DNA from: Azospirillum fermentarium
GTDB taxonomy: Bacteria > Pseudomonadota > Alphaproteobacteria > Azospirillales > Azospirillaceae
Length of the DNA stretch: 64,000 nt
Reading direction: 5' to 3'
NCBI RefSeq assembly: GCF_025961205.1
Contig: NZ_JAOQNH010000001.1
Span: forward strand, 2,070,001 to 2,134,000
The translations under genes and the position numbers were made by a program. Below are positions 9,856-18,774 of the stretch, piece by piece; positions within the stretch are counted from its first letter, which is position 1, and every line of letters begins with the position of its first letter. The notes beneath the pieces were generated by a model. That model searched no databases, was not told the DNA's origin, and worked only from the letters and a program-made list of their open reading frames with translations.

Positions 9856-11186
9856 GGCCAGGGCACCCCGAGGATTTCAGCAAGCTGGGCATAGCCGGTG
9901 GCAAGATCCGCCTGCTCCCGCTTTCCCTGCTTGAGGAAGGCTTCCAGCGCCGGCTGGTAATGGATGGCCAGATCCACCTGCTGGTCGGTGCCGCGGCGGT
10001 AGGCGCCCAGCCGGATCATCTCCGCCATGTTGTCGTACGACGCCAGAAGCTGGCGGGCGGCGCCGACGAGCTGGTTTTCCTTTTGCGAATTGCAGCCGGG
10101 CATGGTGCGCGACACGCTGCGCAGGATGTTGATGGCGGGATAGCGCCCGCGCTCGCCGATCTGGCGTTCCAGCACGATGTGCCCGTCCAGGATACCGCGC
10201 ACGGCGTCGGCAATGGGTTCGTTGTGGTCGTCGCCTTCCACCAGAACGGTGAACAGCCCGGTGATCGACCCCGATCCCCCCACACCCGGCCCCGCCCGTT
10301 CCAGCAGGCGCGGCAGCTCGGCGAAGACGGTGGGCGGATAGCCCTTGGTCGTCGGCGGTTCGCCGGCGGACAGGCCGATTTCGCGCTGGGCCATGGCGAA
10401 ACGGGTCACGCTGTCCATCATGCACAGCACGTCGCGCCCCTGGTCGCGGAAGAATTCCGAAATGGCCAGGGTCATGTACGCCGCCTGACGGCGCATCAGC
10501 GGCGGCTCGTCCGACGTGGCGCACACGACGATGGAGCGGGACAGGCCCTCTTCCCCCAGATCCTCGGTGATGAATTCCTGCAATTCGCGTCCGCGTTCGC
10601 CGATCAGCCCGATCACCGCCACCTCCGCCGCGGAGAAGCGCGCCAGCATGGACATGACCGACGACTTGCCCACGCCCGATCCGGCGAAGATGCCCATGCG
10701 CTGTCCGCGGCAGCAGGTGAGGAAGGTGTTGACCGCGCGGATGCCCAGGTCGAGCTTCTGCCCCACGCGCTGGCGGGCGTGGGCCGGGGGCGGGTTGTTG
10801 CGGATCGGCACGCCATAGGCGCCCTTGGGCAGCGGCCCCTTGCCGTCCACCGGCTCGCCCAGCGCGTTGACCACCCGGCCCAGCCACGCATCGGTCGGGA
10901 ACACCGACGGCTGCCCGTCGGACACCAGCGCCCGGCAGCCGAGCCCGACCCCGTCCAGCGTGCCATAGGGCATCAGCAGCGCCCGGCTCTGGCGGAAACC
11001 CACCACTTCGCACGGGACGCGGCGCCCGTCGCGCGCCTCCACCACGCAGCGGCCGCCGACCGACAGCTCCTTCTCGATGCCGCCCACCTCCACCAGCAGC
11101 CCGAGCACCGCGGTGACGCGGCCGAAGCGGCGATAATTGGGCAGGGCTGCTATGTCGTTGACAAGGCGCGCAACATCCGCAGGCAT
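9852..11186 (-). CDS. fliI: Flagellum-specific ATP synthase FliI
   Basis: FliI is the hexameric ATPase that unfolds and delivers substrates to the flagellar type III export gate at the cytoplasmic face of the membrane. The 444-residue protein is full length. Walker A is GSGVGKSS (169-176). A Walker B-like [19 protein letters not shown] segment and the [16 protein letters not shown] stretch are typical of FliI/YscN ATPases. It is divergent from ctrA across a 257-bp regulatory region and coupled to fliJ. Adjacency to ctrA fits cell-cycle or CtrA control of flagellar genes, known in other alphaproteobacteria. Confidence 0.97.
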   Translation of the reverse strand: MPADVARLVNDIAALPNYRRFGRVTAVLGLLVEVGGIEKELSVGGRCVVEARDGRRVPCEVVGFRQSRALLMPYGTLDGVGLGCRALVSDGQPSVFPTDAWLGRVVNALGEPVDGKGPLPKGAYGVPIRNNPPPAHARQRVGQKLDLGIRAVNTFLTCCRGQRMGIFAGSGVGKSSVMSMLARFSAAEVAVIGLIGERGRELQEFITEDLGEEGLSRSIVVCATSDEPPLMRRQAAYMTLAISEFFRDQGRDVLCMMDSVTRFAMAQREIGLSAGEPPTTKGYPPTVFAELPRLLERAGPGVGGSGSITGLFTVLVEGDDHNEPIADAVRGILDGHIVLERQIGERGRYPAINILRSVSRTMPGCNSQKENQLVGAARQLLASYDNMAEMIRLGAYRRGTDQQVDLAIHYQPALEAFLKQGKREQADLATGYAQLAEILGVPWP

Positions 11187-11443
11187 GCGGCACCCCTTCG
11201 CATTTAACCATGAACCGGCGGCAGGGGGGATGTATCCCCGGATTTTCCCAAGGCTTTCCAGCCCCGGCGGTTCCGATCATGACGCCATAATGATTAACGG
11301 AACATGAAACGCGGTGAGGGTGGCATTAAGCTGAATCACCTGTTAACCTGTGTAAACGGGCCGAAAAATCTGTTAAGAAGAAGATATCCGCTACCGAAGC
11401 GGGTTCGGATCGGGAAACGTGGTTCCAACGTCGGGATAGCGCC
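11187..11443. promoter_or_regulatory. Divergent fliI-ctrA promoter region with TTAA sites and a GANTC
   Basis: This AT-rich 257-bp region has TTAA at 11204-11207, 11294-11297, 11326-11329, 11343-11346 and 11373-11376, the half-site of the CtrA consensus TTAA-N7-TTAA. None is paired at exactly the consensus spacing. GAATC at 11333-11337 is a GANTC CcrM methylation site between two TTAA elements. In Caulobacter, ctrA P1 is controlled by a GANTC and by CtrA itself; similar control here is inference. Confidence 0.5.
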
Positions 11444-12175
11444 ATGCGGGTTCTGCTAGTCGAGGACGATTCCTCCGTCGCGAAGAGCATCGAGTTGATG
11501 TTGCAATCGGAAGGCTACATCGTCGATTCCACCGACCTGGGCGAAGACGGGCTCGAGATCGGGAAGCTGTATGATTACGACATCATCATCCTTGACCTGA
11601 TGCTGCCCGACATTGACGGGTACGAGGTGCTGCGCCGCCTGCGGGCCGCGCGGGTGACCACCCCGATCCTGATTCTGTCGGGCTTGTCGGAACTGGATCA
11701 CAAGATCAAGGGGCTGGGGTTCGGCGCCGACGATTACCTTACCAAGCCGTTCGACAAGCGCGAACTGATCGCGCGCATCCAGGCCATCGTGCGCCGGTCC
11801 AAGGGCCATTCCGATTCGATCATCCGCACGGGACGCCTGACGGTCAATCTCGACACCCGCACGGTCGAGGTGGACGGCCAGCCGCTGCACCTGACCGGCA
11901 AGGAATACGGCATCCTGGAACTGCTGAGCCTGCGCAAGGGCACCACGCTGACCAAGGAGATGTTCCTCAATCATCTCTACGGCGGCATGGATGAACCGGA
12001 ACTGAAGATCATCGACGTCTTCGTCTGCAAGCTGCGCAAGAAGCTGGCGGTGGCGACCTCGGGCGACAACTACATCGAAACGGTGTGGGGCCGCGGCTAT
12101 GTGCTGCGCGATCCGCACGAGGATGCGGCTCCGCTGGGCCCGCCGCCCAAGCTGCCGCACCACATGGCAGGCTGA
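11444..12175 (+). CDS. ctrA: Cell-cycle response regulator CtrA
   Basis: CtrA is an OmpR-type response regulator that controls motility, cell cycle and development in alphaproteobacteria. In Rhodospirillales it is mainly a motility regulator. The 243-residue protein has a receiver domain with the acidic pair Glu7/Asp8-Asp9, phospho-acceptor Asp51 in ILDLMLPD, and Lys in the TKPFDKREL segment. A winged-helix DNA-binding domain follows, with [16 protein letters not shown] and the GRGYVLRDP end. The receiver's [20 protein letters not shown] stretch is characteristic of CtrA. The gene is monocistronic and followed by a strong terminator. Confidence 0.96.
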   Translation: MRVLLVEDDSSVAKSIELMLQSEGYIVDSTDLGEDGLEIGKLYDYDIIILDLMLPDIDGYEVLRRLRAARVTTPILILSGLSELDHKIKGLGFGADDYLTKPFDKRELIARIQAIVRRSKGHSDSIIRTGRLTVNLDTRTVEVDGQPLHLTGKEYGILELLSLRKGTTLTKEMFLNHLYGGMDEPELKIIDVFVCKLRKKLAVATSGDNYIETVWGRGYVLRDPHEDAAPLGPPPKLPHHMAG

Positions 12176-12204
12176 TCGTCTCAACTTTGGCTGCTTTTGT
12201 TCGG

Positions 12205-12239
12205 CGCGCTCTTCCCGGCAGGGAGGGGCGCGTTTTTTT
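12205..12239 (+). terminator. Rho-independent terminator of ctrA
   Basis: CGCGCTCTTCCC (12205-12216) pairs with GGGAGGGGCGCG (12221-12232) as a 12-bp stem with two G-U pairs and a GGCA tetraloop. Seven Ts follow (12233-12239). It lies 30 bp after the ctrA stop. Confidence 0.93.
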
Positions 12240-12276
12240 ATGCCCCCCCGGTTGACGTGACGGACAGGAGAGACGG

Positions 12277-13446
12277 GTGAAACGTGTACGGATAACGCTG
12301 TCCCTGGTGGTGGCAAGCACGGTGGTCGGCCTGATGGGCACGGACCTGATTTTGCCGGCGGTTCCCCATCTGCCCGAGGTGCTGGGGGGGAACGCTGCTG
12401 CGGCCCAGTTCGTGATTGCGGCCTATGTTGCGGGGACCTGCGTTGGGTTGCTGGCCTATGGTGTTCTGAGCGATCACATCCCCACCCGGTGGCTGTTCGC
12501 CGGATCGCTGTTCGCCACGGCGCTGATCTCCTGGGGGTGTGGCGGGGCGTCGTCGCTGGAATCCCTGATCGCCCTCCGTTTCGTTCACGGGGTGGCTGCC
12601 GCGGGACCGGCGGTGTTTGCGCCGGCGGTGGTCAAGGCGATGTTCGACGAGGCGGCGGCGGTGCGCGTGATGGGGGCGCTGGGAAGCATCGAGTCACTTG
12701 CCCCGGCTCTGGCCCCCATTGTCGGGGCGGTTCTTCTGGCGTGGGGGGGCTGGCGCCTGTCGTTCGATGTCCTGGCCGCCGTGGCGGGGGTGCTGGGTCT
12801 TTTTTTGCTACTGGGCGGCGGTGTGCCGCAAGTGGGGCGGCGGGCGCGTGGCAGCTACGCCGTGTTGCTGTTCCGGGCGACGTACGTCCGCTACGCCTTC
12901 AGCCAGGCCATGGTTCTGGGTGGGCTTTTGGTGTTCGTCTTTGGAATGCCGGCCGTGTTCGTCCGGGTTCATGGGGGGAGCATGACCGATTTCATCGTCA
13001 TGCAGGTCAGCTCGATTGTGATGTTCATCGCGGCGGCGAACATGGCCTCGCGGGCCGTGGCCCGTTTCGGACCCGAACCGGTCATTGGGTTTGGAACGCT
13101 GCTTGCTGCGGTGGGGGCGGCCGGCCAATTTGCCTATGCGGTGGCGGGCGGGCGCGACGCTCTGATGATCACGTTGCTGTTCATCCCGGTCAACATCGGC
13201 CTTGGCCTGCGCGGCCCACCCGGCTTTTACCGCGCCATCGTCGCCGCTCACGGCGATGACGCCCGCGGCAGCGCCCTCGTGGTTCTGGGGATTTTGGGGG
13301 CTGCCGCCGCCGGTACGGCCTGTGCGTCACCGTGGATCGAGTGGGGAGCAGCTCCGTTGACGGGGGTGGCGCTGCTCATGCACGCCCTGGGAGTCGCCAG
13401 CCTCGCCATTTTGCCGCCGCTTCACAACGGGAAGGTGGCTGGCTGA
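12277..13446 (+). CDS. MFS transporter, Bcr/CflA-like drug exporter
   Basis: This is an inner-membrane proton-driven exporter of the major facilitator superfamily. The 389-residue product has about 12 hydrophobic segments. The first-helix motif GLMGTDLILPAVPHLP resembles the DxYLPALP signature of Bcr/CflA drug exporters. The loop 2-3 region (GVLSDHIPTRWLFAGS) is a degenerate form of the MFS motif A. Start is a GTG at 12277 preceded by AGGAGAG. The substrate is unknown. Codon use is a little less GC-extreme than its neighbours, with runs of G, but there is no clear sign of transfer. Confidence 0.82.
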   Translation: MKRVRITLSLVVASTVVGLMGTDLILPAVPHLPEVLGGNAAAAQFVIAAYVAGTCVGLLAYGVLSDHIPTRWLFAGSLFATALISWGCGGASSLESLIALRFVHGVAAAGPAVFAPAVVKAMFDEAAAVRVMGALGSIESLAPALAPIVGAVLLAWGGWRLSFDVLAAVAGVLGLFLLLGGGVPQVGRRARGSYAVLLFRATYVRYAFSQAMVLGGLLVFVFGMPAVFVRVHGGSMTDFIVMQVSSIVMFIAAANMASRAVARFGPEPVIGFGTLLAAVGAAGQFAYAVAGGRDALMITLLFIPVNIGLGLRGPPGFYRAIVAAHGDDARGSALVVLGILGAAAAGTACASPWIEWGAAPLTGVALLMHALGVASLAILPPLHNGKVAG

Positions 13447-13454
13447 TGAAGGGG

Positions 13455-13544
13455 TGGCGGATGGGGTGGGATTCGAACCCACGGTAGGCTCACACCTACG
13501 GCGGTTTTCAAGACCGCTGCCTTAAACCACTCGGCCACCCATCC
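13455..13544 (-). tRNA. tRNA-Ser (UGA)
   Basis: A complete class II tRNA lies on the minus strand. The acceptor stem is GGATGGG paired with its complement at 13459-13465. The discriminator is G, and the 3' CCA is encoded (13455-13457). The anticodon stem GCGGT/ACCGC holds loop CTTGAAA, giving anticodon TGA for UCA codons. A long variable arm (CCGTAGGTGTGAGCCTACGG-type) marks it as tRNA-Ser, and the T-loop reads GGTTCGAATCC. Confidence 0.97.
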
Positions 13545-13743
13545 TCGACGCTTCGGGTCCGGGATAGCGCAAGCGAAGCCAATGGTCAATCATGGCTTTT
13601 TATCAACGGATTCTTCGTGATGCCCCTCTTCCCACCCGGCTTGCCGCACGAGCGTGAATTTGGTACATCCCACAAGGTCATCAACCCAAGGCAACGGCCC
13701 GCCTTCAACCCCTTTGGTTGCACGGCGCGGCAGCGGACCCCGC
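13545..13743. other. Intergenic region between tRNA-Ser and hybrid kinase
   Basis: This 199-bp region must hold the divergent promoters of the tRNA (minus) and the sensor kinase (plus). An in-frame upstream ATG at 13654 exists, but I prefer the start at 13744, which places the signal-anchor helix at the N-terminus. No clear regulatory motif is seen. Confidence 0.4.
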
Positions 13744-16710
13744 ATGAGCATCCTGGCGCGGCTTATCGTTCTGATTCTCGTTGCCGCGCTGCCGGGAATC
13801 GGCATCCAGGCTTATCACGTCTGGAAGGGGCATCAGGATGACCTTCTTTCCCTCAATGCCGAAACCGCGCGCACCCTGGCGGGCATTGCCGAGGAGCAGG
13901 TCCGCGTCATCGACGGGCTGACCATCCTGATGGGCGTCGCCGCCGAGGACGAGGCAGTGCGCGCGGTCAATCCCCACGCCTGCCAGACCCGCTTCGACCG
14001 CCTGGCCCCCCACCTGCCCAAAGGCCAGCAGCTTTTGCTGACCGATGCCCGCGGAACCGTGCTGTGCGCCACCGACCGTACCCTGGTGGGGCAATGGTTC
14101 GGAAACCGGCTGCCGCTGATGCCGTCCACGGGCAATGGGGTGACGGGAAGCGACGTGTTCCTGTTGCCCACCGGCGGCAAGGCCGTGCGGTCCTTCATCA
14201 AGCGGATCGAAGGGGAGGGGGGAGTCACCGCCGGCCATCTGTTGCTGACGCTCGATCTGACGTGGCTCGACGGCTATCTGGCCCGCCACCCGCTGCCGCC
14301 GCGGGCGGTGCTGGTGGCCGCCGACCGCGAGGGGATCATCATCGGCCGTTATCCCGACGGCGGCACCGGGTGGTCGGGGCACCGGCTGCCCGCCCACATC
14401 GGACAATTGGCGGCCCGGCCCGCCGCCGGCGCCGCCACCATCCCCGGTTTCGACGGTGAGGAGCAGGTGGTGGCCTATGCCCCGCCCGCCGCTGGGGGCA
14501 GCGGGCTGTTGCTGGCGCTGGGCGTGCCCTCGTCCGATGGGCTCATGCGCATCAACGCCAAGGATCCGTGGGCTATCATGGCGGCCGCCGCAAACCTTGT
14601 GCTGGTGCTGCTGGTCGCGTGGCTCGGCGCGCGGCGGCTGATCGAACGCCCCGTCCACCGGCTGATGCGCGCCGTCGAGCGCTGGCGCATGGGCGATTAC
14701 AGCGCGCGGGTGCGGCTCAGCGATACCCGCTCCGAACTCGGGCAGCTCGGCGCCGCCTTCGACGCCATGGCGCGGGAACTGGAAACCCGCGACACCTTGC
14801 GGGAAACCGGGCGCGCCGCCGAACGGCGCATGGCCGCGGTGCTGGCCAGCACCACCGACGGCGTGCTCGAAATCGACCGGACGTGGCGCGTCGCCTTCAT
14901 GAACGACCGGGCGCGGCTGCTGCTGTCCCAAGGCGTGGACCGCACGGGCGAAGAAATCTGGGCGCTGCTGCCCGCCGAATCCGGTGACGACGTGCGCAGC
15001 AACCTGCTGGTCGGCATGCGCAGCCAGGTGCCGGTGGAATTCGAGGTCAGCCAGGAAGCCCATGGCGTGTGTCTGGCGATCCGCGCCTTCCCATCGCCCG
15101 AAGGCTTGGCCCTCTATGTGCAGGACGTGACCCAGCGCCAGCGCGCCGAACGGGTGGTGCGGCGGGCGGAGGCGCGCTACCGCGCCATTCTGGAAACCGC
15201 CGCCGATGCCATGGTGCTTCTGGACGGCAACGGCATCGTGCAGGTGTTCAACCGCGCCGCCGAACGGCTGTTCGGCTATGCGTCGGTCGAGGTGGTGGGG
15301 CGCCCCGTCTCCCTGCTGCTGCCCGACGAGGGCGGCGGCGACGTGCGCAGCCACTACATCCTGCGCCGCGGGCTGGACGACAACGATGGCGATGCCGGGG
15401 CGGGCACCACGCGGGAGATCACCGCCCGACGGCGCGACGGCAGCGTCTTTGCCGCCGATCTGGCGGTGGCGGAATGGCACGACGGCGATACCCGCCAGTT
15501 CACCGCGATCATCCGCGACATCTCCGAACGGCTGGCGGTGCAGGAACGGCTGCGCAGCGCCAAGGAAGAGGCGGAGCGGGCCGTTCTCGCCAAATCCCGC
15601 TTCCTGGCCGCGGCCAGCCACGACCTGCGCCAGCCGTTGCAATCGCTGATGTTCTTCGCCGCCGCCGCCGCGGAGCAATTGCGCGGTCATGGCGCATACG
15701 GCACGCTGGAAGCCATGCAGCAGGCGCTCAACGCCATGAAGCGGCTGCTGGACGGGTTGCTCGATATCTCGCGGCTGGATGCCGGGGCGGTCACGCCCCA
15801 TCCGGGCGACGTGGCGCTGGGGCCGCTGCTGGACCGTTTGCGCGTGGAGTACGGGCCGCAGGCGGAGCGGCGGGGAATCCGGCTGCGCATCCTGCCCTCC
15901 AGCCTCGTCGTCCACAGCGATGCGGCGCTCCTGGAACGGGTGCTGCGCAATCTGCTGGAGAACGCCCTGCGCTATACCACCCGCGGGACCATCCTGATGG
16001 GCTGCCGGCGGCGGGGCGACGGCACCGTGCGGGTGATGGTGTGCGACACCGGCATCGGCATCCCCCCCGAACGCCAGGATGAGATCTTTGAGGAATTCAC
16101 CCAGCTCGGCAACGCCGAACGGGACCGGGAACAGGGGCTGGGGCTGGGGCTGGCCATCGTCCGCCGCCTGTGCCGGCTGCTCGGGCACCGGCTGGGGCTG
16201 TCGTCGCAGCCGGGACGGGGGTCGGTCTTCTTCATCGACCTGCAGCGGGTGATCCCCCCGGCCCAGCCGGCTGCCCCGGAAGCGCATCCTTCCGGCCCCG
16301 CGCCGGCCGCGGAGGAAGCCGCCGCCATCCCGTCGCGCCTGATCCTGGTCATCGATGATGAGGTGATCATCCTGATGGGCCTGCGCGTCATGCTGGAAGG
16401 CTGGGGGTACGAGGTGCTGACCGCCACCGGGGGCGAGGAGGCGATCCGGCTGCTGACCAAGCACGGGCGCAGTCCCGATGCGGTGATCGCCGATTACCGC
16501 CTGCGCCACGGCCACACGGGGCCGGAAGCACTGCGGGCCATACACGCCCATTGCGGCCATGCCATGCCCAGCATCGTGCTGACCGGCGACACCGCCCCCG
16601 AGCGCATTCAGGAAGCCCACGCCAGCGGCTTTTCCATCATTCACAAGCCGGTGTCGGCCCTGGACCTGCGCCGCATGATCGAAACCGCCCTGGAAAAGGC
16701 CACCGCCTGA
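13744..16710 (+). CDS. Membrane-bound hybrid histidine kinase with PAS domains and a receiver
   Basis: This 988-residue sensor has an N-terminal TM helix and a large periplasmic sensing region (about 35-275) of Cache type. A second TM helix (about 278-298) and HAMP follow, then a degenerate PAS and a clear PAS/PAC (MVLLDGNGIVQVFNRAAERL). A HisKA domain has phospho-acceptor His626 in AASHDLRQPL. HATPase_c carries NLLENALRY and GTGLGL-like GLGLGLAIVRRL motifs. A C-terminal receiver has Asp917 in VIADYRL. HDLRQPL-type kinases with a C-terminal receiver often self-regulate and signal to a separate response regulator. No cognate regulator gene lies next to it, so the pathway is an orphan in this window. 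Confidence 0.93.
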   Translation: MSILARLIVLILVAALPGIGIQAYHVWKGHQDDLLSLNAETARTLAGIAEEQVRVIDGLTILMGVAAEDEAVRAVNPHACQTRFDRLAPHLPKGQQLLLTDARGTVLCATDRTLVGQWFGNRLPLMPSTGNGVTGSDVFLLPTGGKAVRSFIKRIEGEGGVTAGHLLLTLDLTWLDGYLARHPLPPRAVLVAADREGIIIGRYPDGGTGWSGHRLPAHIGQLAARPAAGAATIPGFDGEEQVVAYAPPAAGGSGLLLALGVPSSDGLMRINAKDPWAIMAAAANLVLVLLVAWLGARRLIERPVHRLMRAVERWRMGDYSARVRLSDTRSELGQLGAAFDAMARELETRDTLRETGRAAERRMAAVLASTTDGVLEIDRTWRVAFMNDRARLLLSQGVDRTGEEIWALLPAESGDDVRSNLLVGMRSQVPVEFEVSQEAHGVCLAIRAFPSPEGLALYVQDVTQRQRAERVVRRAEARYRAILETAADAMVLLDGNGIVQVFNRAAERLFGYASVEVVGRPVSLLLPDEGGGDVRSHYILRRGLDDNDGDAGAGTTREITARRRDGSVFAADLAVAEWHDGDTRQFTAIIRDISERLAVQERLRSAKEEAERAVLAKSRFLAAASHDLRQPLQSLMFFAAAAAEQLRGHGAYGTLEAMQQALNAMKRLLDGLLDISRLDAGAVTPHPGDVALGPLLDRLRVEYGPQAERRGIRLRILPSSLVVHSDAALLERVLRNLLENALRYTTRGTILMGCRRRGDGTVRVMVCDTGIGIPPERQDEIFEEFTQLGNAERDREQGLGLGLAIVRRLCRLLGHRLGLSSQPGRGSVFFIDLQRVIPPAQPAAPEAHPSGPAPAAEEAAAIPSRLILVIDDEVIILMGLRVMLEGWGYEVLTATGGEEAIRLLTKHGRSPDAVIADYRLRHGHTGPEALRAIHAHCGHAMPSIVLTGDTAPERIQEAHASGFSIIHKPVSALDLRRMIETALEKATA

Positions 16711-16715
16711 GCGGT

Positions 16716-16988
16716 TCAGGCCGTGTCTTCGTCCGGGGCCTGCCGCGCCAGCGCATCCCGCCCGCGCTCGGTCAGGCGGCAGACCAGCCAGTCGGGTTTC
16801 AGCGGGTTGTTGAACCAGCGTTCGGCCCAGCCGTTGTGCAGGCATGCCGTGACGATGGTGGCCTGCACCCGCTGGCCGCGGTCGTCGAACAGGGGCAGCT
16901 TGCCGCCCGGCTGGTGCAGCCCGCGGCGCAGCCAGGCCGCCTGACGGGGGGTGGGGCTGCGGCGGCGGCCGGGAAGGCGGGGCGGCAT
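16716..16988 (-). CDS. Small conserved-looking basic protein, function unknown
   Basis: This 90-residue basic protein is not recognised. It starts at an ATG at 16988. It has an Arg/Pro-rich N-terminus followed by a compact region (WAERWFNNPLKPDWLVCRL) ending in TERGRDALARQ. That ending resembles the 'LTxxGrxAL' tail of winged-helix or PadR-like domains. It sits convergent to the hybrid kinase with 5 bp between stops. No paralogue or partner suggests a role. Confidence 0.5.
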   Translation of the reverse strand: MPPRLPGRRRSPTPRQAAWLRRGLHQPGGKLPLFDDRGQRVQATIVTACLHNGWAERWFNNPLKPDWLVCRLTERGRDALARQAPDEDTA

Positions 16989-17062
16989 CGTCGTCTCGTT
17001 CCGCTGGGGACGGGGATGGATTATCCTACGGCAAAATCAACGCCAGGGGGAGGGAAAGCGCC

Positions 17063-17380
17063 ATGGACCCCGTGTTCGTCTATATGACCGCCGGTTCGCC
17101 CGACGAGGCCCGCCGCATCGCCCGCACGCTGGTGGAGGAGCGGCTGGCCGCCTGCGTCAACATCATCGACGGCATGACCTCGATCTACCGCTGGGAAGGG
17201 GCGGTGGAGGAGGGGTGCGAGACGGTGATGATCGCCAAGACGCGGGCCGGCCGTTTCGAGGAACTGGCCGCACGGGTGCGGGCGCTGCACAGCTACACGG
17301 TGCCGTGCATCATCGAAATCCCCCTGGGCCGGGGCGATGCGCCCTATCTCGACTGGCTGCGGGCGGAAAGCGCACCCTAA
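17063..17380 (+). CDS. cutA: Divalent cation tolerance protein CutA
   Basis: CutA1 proteins are small trimeric, PII-like cytoplasmic proteins linked to divalent-metal tolerance; the true role is unsettled. The 105-residue product has the family features: an N-terminal beta strand, EERLAACVNIIDG, SIYRWEGAVEEGCETVMIAKT, and YTVPCIIEIPLGRGDAPYLDWL near the end. An AGGGAAAG-like site precedes ATG 17063. It appears monocistronic, followed by 105 bp before the next MFS gene. Confidence 0.94.
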   Translation: MDPVFVYMTAGSPDEARRIARTLVEERLAACVNIIDGMTSIYRWEGAVEEGCETVMIAKTRAGRFEELAARVRALHSYTVPCIIEIPLGRGDAPYLDWLRAESAP

Positions 17381-17485
17381 GCGTGCGGGTGCATGGCGGC
17401 CATGCGGGCGGCCCCGTTGCGGCACCGCCCTTTCGCGTGAGACTCTCAACGGCTTCATTTCCCACAAAAGGGCGGAGTTCCTGCC

Positions 17486-18727
17486 ATGTCCGCACCCTCG
17501 CCCGACCTGTCGGCCCGCCTGTCGGTGGGGTTCTCGTGGGTTGGCCACACGATGATGCACATCACCGCCGCCCTTTATCTCACGGTGGTGCTGGCGTTGG
17601 AGCGGGAATGGAACCTGCCTTATGACGAACTGATCCGGCTGTGGACGCTGGGGTCGCTGATGATCGGGGTGGGGGCGCCGCTGGCCGGGTGGCTGGGTGA
17701 CCGCTGGAGCGACAGCCGCATGATGGCGGTGTTCTTCCTGCTGACCGGGGCCGGATCGGTGGCTGCCGGGCTGGCCGACGGACCGCACGCCCTGTGGCTG
17801 GGGCTGGCGGTGCTGGGGCTGGGGGCGTCGATCTACCATCCGGTGGGTATGTCGTGGATGGTGAAGAACGCGGTCAACCGCGGCAAGGCGCTGGGGTATC
17901 TGGGTCTGTTCGGCAGTCTGGGCGTGGCGCTGGCCGGCGTGGTGGCCGGCGGGCTGACCGAGGTGTTCGGCTGGCGCTCGGCGTTCCTGTTGCCGGGGGC
18001 GGTGTGTCTGCTGCTGGGGGTGGCGCTGGCGGTGTGCATCGCCATGGGGGTCGTGCAGGACCGCCACGCCGACGTGAAGCCCCAGCCCAAGCCGTCACGC
18101 GGCGACGTGATCCGCGCCTTCGTCGTGCTGTCGGTGACCATGCTGTGCGCCGGGTTGATGTTCAACGCCATGCAGGTGGTGCTGCCCAAGCTGTTCGGCG
18201 AGCGGCTGCACGGGCTGGTGGGGGAGGGCACGTTCGGCATCGGCGGTCTGGTTACCCTGGTCTATCTGACCGCGGCCGTGCCGCAGTTGATCGGGGGGCA
18301 TCTGGCCGACCGCTACCCGCTGAAGCGGATCTATGCTTTGTGCCTGCTGTGGCAGACGCCGATGATGGCGGCGCTGGCGGTGCTGAGCGGTTTTCCGCTG
18401 GTGGGGGCGGCGGGGCTGGTCATCATCGCCTCGCAGGTGCAGATCCCGGCGGAAAACCTGCTGTTGTCCCGCTACACCCCCGACCGTCACCGGGGATTGG
18501 CCTTTGGCGCCAAGTTCATTCTGTCGTTCGGGGCCGGGCCGTTGGCGGTGCAGATGGTGGCCTATTTCTATGAGCAATCCGGGGAATTCGTGACGCTGTA
18601 CGCCACGCTGACGGTGCTGGCGGGTATCGCCTTCCTGGCGGCGCTGCTGCTGCCGGGCGACCGCACGCCGGCCACGGCCGATGCGGCGGCTCAACCGGCC
18701 GCCGTGCCGGCGGGCGGGGCGGACTGA
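17486..18727 (+). CDS. MFS transporter (unknown substrate)
   Basis: This 413-residue inner-membrane protein has about 12 hydrophobic segments. It carries MFS motif A-like GAPLAGWLGDRWSDSRMM between helices 2 and 3 and GGHLADRYPLKRIY in the second half. The GASIYHPVGMSWM stretch resembles the fosmidomycin-resistance (Fsr) group of MFS exporters, which have a similar IYHP element. A GGCGGAG site precedes ATG 17486. The Ala/Pro-rich C-terminal tail is cytosolic. The substrate is not predictable. Confidence 0.85.
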   Translation: MSAPSPDLSARLSVGFSWVGHTMMHITAALYLTVVLALEREWNLPYDELIRLWTLGSLMIGVGAPLAGWLGDRWSDSRMMAVFFLLTGAGSVAAGLADGPHALWLGLAVLGLGASIYHPVGMSWMVKNAVNRGKALGYLGLFGSLGVALAGVVAGGLTEVFGWRSAFLLPGAVCLLLGVALAVCIAMGVVQDRHADVKPQPKPSRGDVIRAFVVLSVTMLCAGLMFNAMQVVLPKLFGERLHGLVGEGTFGIGGLVTLVYLTAAVPQLIGGHLADRYPLKRIYALCLLWQTPMMAALAVLSGFPLVGAAGLVIIASQVQIPAENLLLSRYTPDRHRGLAFGAKFILSFGAGPLAVQMVAYFYEQSGEFVTLYATLTVLAGIAFLAALLLPGDRTPATADAAAQPAAVPAGGAD

Positions 18728-18733
18728 GGACCA

Positions 18734-18774
18734 ATCACACCGCCCGCGCGGGGCTTATCACACCGCCCGGGCGG
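18734..18774. repeat. Short direct repeat at the 3' end of the SPOR gene
   Basis: An 18-nt unit, ATCACACCGCCCGCGCGG (18734-18751), recurs at 18757-18774 with a single mismatch and 5 nt between. The second copy covers the stop codon and last codons of the SPOR-domain gene, so the gene's 3' end has been tandemly duplicated. Confidence 0.75.

Noticed and set aside
13705-16845. Minus-strand frame of 1046 codons opposite the hybrid kinase
   Set aside because: Shadow of the kinase; composition (Gln, His, Arg, Gly) is typical of antisense frames here, and the plus strand has complete HisKA, HATPase and receiver motifs.
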